From contig NW_020653852.1 in NCBI RefSeq assembly GCF_003589595.1, positions 4,884,583 to 4,948,582 of the forward strand: DNA of 64,000 nucleotides, in the 5' to 3' direction. Of this stretch, positions 51,901 to 60,900 are shown in pieces (positions within the stretch are counted from its first letter, which is position 1; each line of letters begins with the position of its first letter). Position numbers and translations under genes: made by a program. The notes below the pieces were generated by a model that saw nothing but the letters and a program-made list of their open reading frames with translations, did not search any database and was not told the DNA's origin. The stretch comes from Hyposmocoma kahamanoa. Its lineage: Eukaryota > Arthropoda > Insecta > Lepidoptera > Cosmopterigidae.

Positions 51901-54900
51901 TCTGTCTGGCCGTGTGAGAACTGGCATTATAGTGGTGCAAGATGGCACGGCGTTTAAGGTTATTACGGAGTTTGTCAATAACTTCCGGCAAACAAATCAT
52001 CGTGTACCAATCACTATTCACGGTACAAGGATTCTCCAAAGCAACAGTAGCTACCTGTCCAATTTTATTAAAAAAAAGAAGCAATCGTCCGCTTAGAGGC
52101 ACTTTGTACGCGCACCACTTTGGTTTGTTTCGGCTCATCTCGAAAGACCCATACGCTCGATTGCTGCTTTGTTTTGGGATCGTAACTATAAATCCATATT
52201 TCGTCACCTGTTACTATGTCCCACACCAAATTAACGCCCCTTCGTTGAATCTGGTAAGCATGGCATTGTACCAAGTAACGCGATACGTTTTTTTGAGGCT
52301 CGTCAAGTTGTGTGGGATCCACCGAGAGCACAGCTTTTTTACACCCAAATGTTTGTGTAGTAATTGATTGTATTTGACTCATGCCTATGCCTAAAGATGC
52401 CGAATCTCATGGTATGTCGCATGCCTGTCTGTTTTGATCATACGGCGTACAGCATCGATGTTTTTGTTGTTGACGGCAGTGGACTGGCGACCATCACGAA
52501 ATTCGTCACTGAGATTCACACGACCGCGTTTGAATTCTGCAAACTAGCTATAAATAGTCGTCTTGCATGGTGCTTCATCGCCAAAAACAGTTTGAAGCCG
52601 AGCAAAGCTCCGCTGAGCTGTTAAATTACACTTAAAGTCGTAGAAAATCATACTACGAAAATTTTCACGAGTTAAATCCATTGTGATGCAGACAACCAAT
52701 TTCTAAAAGTCGCCAAAATGTAAAAGCAAGTGACAGTCGGATGAAACAAACTGTATTCTACAGCCAAAGAGTTTTATTTTCAAATGTAGTAATTACTTTT
52801 TAAATATTGTTTATGTAAGTTACCAGTTTCGAAAACGTATAGTGCGCGCTATATATTAGTTTCAATAAATAAGTTTTTATCTATCCATTCGAATTCAACG
52901 AATAAAGACAATGAATCGCTAAAGCCAATACCTTCAAAGCTAATCCCTAGCAACGTAACCCAATTAATTGTCTTACTGTAAATTTTCTGTTCTGAGCTGC
53001 ATAATAGACAACTATCTAGTCGCGCATAGTTGATTGGTCTTCCCTTCCATAATCGCAATAGTTTAAGTGAACGGTTAAAATACCACTCTCTGGTATATCT
53101 GGCTGGTCCGGGACAGATTTGTGCATTCTGCGTGTTCAAAAATATTGAATATTCTCTGTAAAATAATATTCAGTCGTAGGCCATAGACAACTAGTCTAAA
53201 ACAGATTGGAGACTTCTCACTTGTTCCACGGTTTTAAAAGTAAAAAGGTTTCTTGATCACTATAATAATAATATGCCAGAAAATTACACCAATTGCCTAA
53301 TTTCAAACTAGGAAACTCCCTGCACTATGAGTACTAGAGCAACGGAATCCACTATGGGGCACTTCCCAGAACACCCAGACCAGAAACAATTTGTAAAGTT
53401 CATTTTCTAAATTGACTCTGCCGGGAATCGAAACCAGGACCTCCTCATCCAGTACCCACAGTGTAAACCGCGGACGTCCTATATATTGGCGAAAGGTATT
53501 ACTATCACAGATTCATAAATATATGCAACTTAGAAATGAAAATTACAAATACACTGTCATGTACCATCTACCTTAAGCGGTGATAGGTTAGCACGAAAAC
53601 AGTTGCTACTCGACTAATAGGAGTACAATAGCATATTCTTATAATTTCTATCTAAACACTATCCAAGGTACACAAAGTAACTCCGAGAATCCTCTATGCA
53701 TATGACGTAAATCAAGTTTCCTACGTACATGACCTCGTTTTAACCGTAAATTGTGTAGAAAGAGCCACACAATTTACTAGGAACGTAGCAAAGTGCTACG
53801 CTCGTAGCACGTAGCTGAGACGGCACATTAGCTTAGACTTAAGCTGGTTTAAATTTTCATATTTCTTAATGAATATAGTGGGTATAAGAGCTAAATTAAT
53901 ATGCACTTTGAGTTGTGGAGGTCCTAATGTGTTTTTATAAAACCGAAAAAGAAACATTAAAGTAGCTCTTGTGCTCTTACGTTTAAGAGCTAGATAAAGT
54001 AGTAAATGCCATACTGTCTTCTGCAAAGCTTTTTATCCACCTATTTATCCACCGAATACCCAATGCTCAAGGGTATCAGAGCGTCTCATTTTAAAGGTAC
54101 TATCCTGAATTTTCACCTGAGGCAATTTAACAAAAGTTTCTCCAACCGTGGGATATTGTTTTCGGCAGGAAACCGAACCCGGATTGTTCTGCTCTGTTAC
54201 GTCATTAAAGAAAATACGAAGGGCTAATTATACTTCGTTATTTTGATATTTCCATAGCCAAAATTCTCAAGTTTTGATCTTAAAGTTGTCTGAAGCAATT
54301 TATTCATACTTTGCAGCAGAGTTATTGTGCATTATTTTTTACATAAAAATTATTGTTCTGTGTAGTCATCGTAATTTTTCAAAAGCGATAAAGAACATTT
54401 CAAACATTCATTCGCTCGTTCATGTATTCAAAATAAAGAAATACTATTGGTTACTGAGAAAAGAGTTGCGTACTTAAGACTATTATAGGCATATTGAATA
54501 TTTGAACTATCGGCGAGCAAAAGTGAAAATAATACATTACAATAACAGAGAAGGATATATAACTTCATCTATTACAAAGAAAAGGATTTTACCTATGAAA
54601 TTGTCGTTTTATCAACCTGTTTTTTTTATCAACCTGGCTACTTTGAACTGGTATTACTGCGGTTGAATTTGGAATTCTAAATTCAAATATAATTTTTAGT
54701 TTTCATTATTTTATCAAAAACAATTTTTCTTTTCTTCGTGTTTTGTTTTTTTTCTAATCTACAATAATTATTACACGGCTATGAAACTGGAACCTCATGA
54801 AACTCTATAAATTCTCTATTTCAGGTGTCAACCCGCACGGGCATCGTGTCGCACTACGTGCGGTTGCAAATAGTGGTGCCTGAGGCCTTCATTCTCGGCT

Positions 54901-57900
54901 CCGGAGAACACCACGTCGATCTCGGCAGCGTTATACACCTCATTTGTATCGTGGAAAAGGTAAATTGAACAATAGAAAACATTCATTGATTCGTTAAATA
55001 AAATACATTTATTTGACTACCACAAAACAAGAAAAAAAGAAAAGAAAGCAGAAAATAAGGGAAAACAAGTTAAAAAATATAACCAAAGCATTTAAATGTA
55101 ACTAAATAACATTAACATATTTTGAATGTATGGATAATAATAGCAACAGTCTTTTTAATCGACTTCAAAAAAGGAAGAGGTTCTCTTTTTAACCGACTTA
55201 AAAAAAGGAGGATGTTTTCAATTCGACTGTTTTTTTATGTATATTGAGACCAATTTTGATGATTCTTTTTTCAATTTGTATTGAATTGACATTCAATTAT
55301 TTTTGTGAAGTTACTCCACTACTTTGTTATAATTATTAATACAAAGATCGACACTTAGAAAAAATTTCTTCGATCCGGCCGATTAGGCTATGATTTAGTA
55401 TCATAAAAAAATAAATAAAAGAATTCCACAAACTTCTGATATCGGTTTTATTTATTTGTGTTTACTCTATTTATTTTACTCAAAACATTAGTGAGATGTT
55501 GTGAGTGATAGTGAAGATTTTATGACGCCACCAATATTAAAAGAAACTGCGGCAAATGGTTGCGGTGAAAGGGTTATTCGAAAATCTCTCATTAGATGTC
55601 TAACTAACTAGTGGCGACATATGCCGAAAGCCACAAAGGTCTATAACAAAGACACACAGGAGAATTTTGACGACTGGGTAACTGGACCCGTGGCTTAGGT
55701 AGTTAGAGCAACGCTACGGTGCATCATGGTGGTCAACTTCCATCGGGTCAGCGAAATTTTTGTTGTTGCGTGTTCGATTTTCATAATCATAACATTCTCT
55801 AAACAGTTACGAAAAACCTACTGCCTGAGAAATCTAGAAATAAACAAGACATAGTAATAGTAGAGCTCGCCTTACCTTACCTATTTCTGCCACCAAGCAG
55901 TAATGTCAGCATTACTGAATTCCAGTATTGAAGGGTAAGGGTGCTGGTGAAATTACAGGCACATGGGACTTGTCAACTTATGTCTCAGGGTGTCGGGCGC
56001 AGTAGCAATGCCTCTCCGACTTTTGCGTTTCAAAGCTCTGAGGACACTGCAATTGTTATAGACAGGCGTGTAGCTTACCATCAGGTGCACGACTTGTTCG
56101 TCCCGTCACGTGATATTAAAAAAAAAAGTTTTTACATTGGAAAAGCGAGAAAAATTTACTTGACTTGTAACAACTAGCAGTTTTATAATAGGGGTTAAAG
56201 TATGAAATTGCCGATTTGTACTGAAAATCTAAATTGTTTATTTTTTAAATTTTTAACAAATTTATTTAATCAAAATAGTTGCCATTATTATCTATACATT
56301 GCTGCCATCTAATGGGAAGGTTATTAATGCCTTTGCGATAGAACTCCGACGATCTAGACTGCACAAACTGTGTGAAAGCATTTTGTACTGCCTCCTGGGA
56401 AGAAAACTTCTTGTCACGTAGATAATTGTCCAAATCACGAAAAAAATGGTAGTCCGTTGGAGCAAGGTCTGGTGAATACGGAGGATGACGAATGGTTTCT
56501 AACTGCAGTTCCTGAAGGGTCAAAATGGTTTCTCGTGCTGTGTGAGGTCTCGCGTTGTCGTGGAGCAATAATGGTGAAGATCGATTCATGAGTCGGGGCT
56601 GTTTTACTGCTAGTTTTGTCAACATGGTTCGGAGTTCGGCACAATAGACATCTGCCGTTATTGCTTGACCAGATCGGAGAAAACTATAGTGAATAACACC
56701 ATGCTGAGACCACCAAACAGTTACCATTACCTTTTTATTGGTAAGTTTTGCTTTAGGACACTGTTGTGGCATTTGACCTGGGGTCAGCCATTGCATTTTT
56801 CTTTTCCGGTTATCATAAAGAATCCACTTTTCATCACATGTTACAATTCGATCCAATATTCCTTCATTTCTGTACCGGTTCAACAAGGCAACACAAGTTT
56901 CAACACGCGTTTCTTTCTGCAGATCAGTCAAATCATGAGGCACGTTTTTCGTATTTTTTTATTTTATTGATTTGACGCAAGTGAGTCAATATTGTGGGTA
57001 AGGTAACGTTAAACCATGCCGCTAATTCCTGGGTAGTTTGACTAGGATCGGCTTCCACTATCTCTCTTAATTCATCGTTATTCACCTGTGTGGGCGGTCT
57101 TCCTCGTGACTCGTTCTTTAAGTCGAAATTTCCATCACGAAAGCGTTTAAACCAAAATCGCACGGTGCGTTCATTAGTAGACCCCTCTCCAAACGCAGCA
57201 TTGATATTGCGGGCTGTTTCTGCCGCGTTAGTTCCGCGTCGGAACTCGTATTCAAAAATCACTCGAATTTTCGCAGTATCCATCTTTCTTATCTAAATTG
57301 AATAACAAAAACAATTGAAAGTCGATATTCAAATGTTTCAAATTTAAAAAAAAAAAGAAATCACAGAAACCGTTTGAAAAAAGTTTCATTCGAAAACCTC
57401 AAACCATGAAGATTCTATGAAAGTTCAAAGAACCTATTGCAATAAAACGGCAATTTCATACTTTAACCCCTAATATAAATATCAATAAATAAAGAGTAAG
57501 ATTTTTTATTTTGAACTATTTTTTTTAGGATTATTACCCAATTTTTAATAGGTATGATTAGCCTTTTTTTTAATTTTATTATTGTCGTAGTTTTTTTAAT
57601 TACATACCATAGCAATTGTCTTTTTATACTGTTGTTTTTACCTCTTGGTTGTACTGTGTTTACCTAATGATAGCCAGTGAGTGGAGGAACACTTAGTCCC
57701 AAAATACAAGCGTTTGCTTAGTTTAGGATTCGGTAGTTTACATATTTTATATAAGTAGCACATACAATCAGTGAAATAAGTTTCTTTTTATGTAACATTG
57801 TTTTTAATTATGCTGTTTGTGTATATGAATCAAATAAATATTATTTTTATTATTATTTTCCTCCTAGGTGTAGTATAAAGCACTATGCATCACTCGGAAG

Positions 57901-60900
57901 GAAGTGTGATTCCCAACAACTCGTGTGTTTTATGGTTCTCAAACTACACACTATTTGGTAATCGGTTACTTTCTCGCCTTGGCAAATAATGTACTAATCT
58001 AATAATCTAAAATAGTATTACTAAATACATATAAATACAAAATGTACTCGTACTGAACTCAAAATTACTGCCATCAAAAAAATATGATTGCATTTAATAA
58101 CGCACGTACAATTAATCACCAACAGTATTGATAAATAAAATCCTCCCTTTTAACTTTCAACGGATATGAATAAATCATCAAATTGAACGCTTGAAATGAA
58201 GCCAAACGAACTTAATAAAGCTTGATCGAACGTAAAAATTATTACGAAAATAAAACCACTATAAACTTCCATATATATCAACTCCAAATTCTTATTATTT
58301 GTGTGATGACATGTTTACAACTGGATCATACGTTTTATGATCTCACGAAGTAATCGTAAAAATTTCTTGTTTTATTTTATACCTCAGAGCCTATGGAATA
58401 AATATCCAGTTTTATTGCAATGCTAGAGGTTTAGATAGCCTTGCATGGGCGTACATTGTACGCAGATATCAATTGCCCATAAAACATAACGGTCTTGCTT
58501 TTACATTGATTTTCTATTGTACTGAATCTTAGTGAAGATCGAGTTTTTATCAAAGGTTTTTTTTTAGAAACGACGTCTTGCGTTAGTGAAAAATTGACAT
58601 ACTTTTAACGTATCTAGTTGTCCAAATGTAAAAACTCTGAGCGTTGGGAGAGGCCCGAGTTCGATTTTCGATAGAAAATCTACTGTTTTTTAGAAATTTG
58701 TTCTGTTATAATCATGCTTGCAGAAATCTTTAAGGCATAATTATAACAGAAAAAAATTCTGAAACCAGTACATTTTCGTAAATTATCAATCGGCGACGTA
58801 GACGTCGGCCTAAAGCAATAGATCTACTGATAATTCAGTAAAACCTGGCAACAGTTCTCGGTACGAACAATTTGGGAAACGAACTTTTCTACATTTATAC
58901 TGGTTCGGGTGTTTTGGGTAGTGCCCCTAATTCCGTTGTTTTGGTATGAATAGTAGAAGGAATAATTTAATTAGTTAGTTTGAGACCAGACAATTGGGTA
59001 GATGTCTAAGGTACTGAATAACAAAACCAGGGGTTGTGATTTTAAATTGGTATCAACCAAGTTGTAGCGTTCGTTTGAATGCGAATTTTGTATTATATTT
59101 ATCCCTAATGGAGGTAATTTACAATTTTGATGAAAAGTTACTATTTTCATTCATCACAATTGCCCATAAGTATTGGTGGAGCAAAACTAGACGGCACTTT
59201 TATCGTACGGCTCTAGAGCGGTTATTTTTCTTTTTTTATTTCTACGTTAACCGCCGGGAGCTCGTTGGACGCATAAAGAATCGGTTCGAACACAGCCGCG
59301 GTCTCGTGCTAAATTCGCGCCGCGAAATGCATTTTAAATGTTATATAAGAAAATTAGTATCAATAAAATAAATCCGCTTTATTTCATCCATCATTTCTAC
59401 AAGATGCATACTCAAATATAACATAGCTTACATAATTTTTTTAAAAAGTTATAATTATTTTTTAAAATTCTTTTTCACTTCACATGCTCTAAAAGTACGT
59501 CAATATAGCCTTATGTAGCGGAAGTAAAGTGCATCCTTTAATCCCTACAGAGTAAAAACTACCTAATTTTTTAATTTATTTTAATAAACTCAAATACAGC
59601 CATACTGGCTGGCTTTAGTTCCGTGCCTTTTCCGCATAGATGGTGGCGCCATATTATTTTCCCGCGTTAGTGCGTTTATTGTATCTGTGTCTGGTCGGAA
59701 AAAAATATCGCGAATACTTCAGAATTTTGTTGTAGAGCGAAAACGATTAAAATATTTTTTTTCACGCAATCGAAGGTAAAAGTGAAGTTTTCACCTTGAG
59801 ATTAAAAGCCAATACAAAGTCTCGGAGTAATACACACCGTCGCTAAAGCTCGGATGACTAACCACCTCAGCAGCTTGATTTTGTTTGCTTCTCCCGATCG
59901 GAAACTGCGTCTTTTCCGAGTCGAGGCGCATAATTGCGATTCACAACTGGCCGATCGGAAACTTTTGACATTTGAAACCTAAAGAATAGTTGATTTAACT
60001 CACAAATTAGAAAGATATAGTAGGAATCAGGTTCATCTTCTCGCTCAGAAATCCTTCTGATTTCTAGACTACCCAATCGGATCGATCACCATTTGAATCA
60101 AAATTGGTTCGTTTTAGTCCCCCGATAAAAAATATACTAGTTTTTTTACTTCCTCTCAAGTGTGATGAAAAACATTGTATGCCACACAGGCAAAACAGTA
60201 TTTCAATCCGTCCATCTGTTCGTAATTATTTATTAATATCTTTTTGCATCAAAATTATTATTCATGTTAAAGGGCATAGTACACAGGTTGTCTACGAGAT
60301 TGGAGCTTCTTTAATGTGAAATCGGCTACGTATTTTGATAGTAGTATTTTCTGCATTATTAGTTTATAACACGACTCCAATTTTGTTTATTATTCATTGT
60401 ACATAATATATGTTGACTTTGAAGGTACTCAATTGACAATATAATGAAAATTATGAATGATGGTATTCGTGCGTATTTTGTACCTTTGCATAATTGTACG
60501 CATTAGGAAGGAGGAAGCAAAACGCTTCGGGCGAATGGTTGGTATGACAAACGGAGTGTTTCAGACTTTCCAGTCGACCAATAAGAAACGGTGAAGGTGA
60601 AACTAAATTGAAAAGTTTCTGCCCAATATATCCGTTAAAAAACCGACAATCGGGCCACTTTTCTGCGGTAGTCGAGATTCTGTAACTTCGACTACAAAAA
60701 AGTGATTGCTAATGAATCTCTTTCCTTTTCACTCCACCGAGTACCAAGCTAGTTAACTGGTATCATACACGATCGATTGAAAACGACGTGTCAATAGTGA
60801 CGTTTAAATAGTAAATTAAAAAGTCCATTCAAAGTTCAAGTCATTCACGAGCAGCCATTTAACCACGAACTGTTACATGTGTTAGCAAAGTGAAAATCAA

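Larger units (their letters stand above)
56188..57473 (-). mobile_element. near-intact mariner element
   Basis: Ends taggggttaaagtatgaaat and its complement are identical over at least 24 bp, flanked by TA (56186-56187 and 57474-57475). Length 1286 bp, standard for mariner. It carries one transposase gene on the minus strand, broken once (see the two CDS halves). Confidence 0.93.

Noticed and set aside
56665..56975. Plus-strand open frames of 69-101 residues
   Set aside because: Shadows of the mariner transposase on the other strand.
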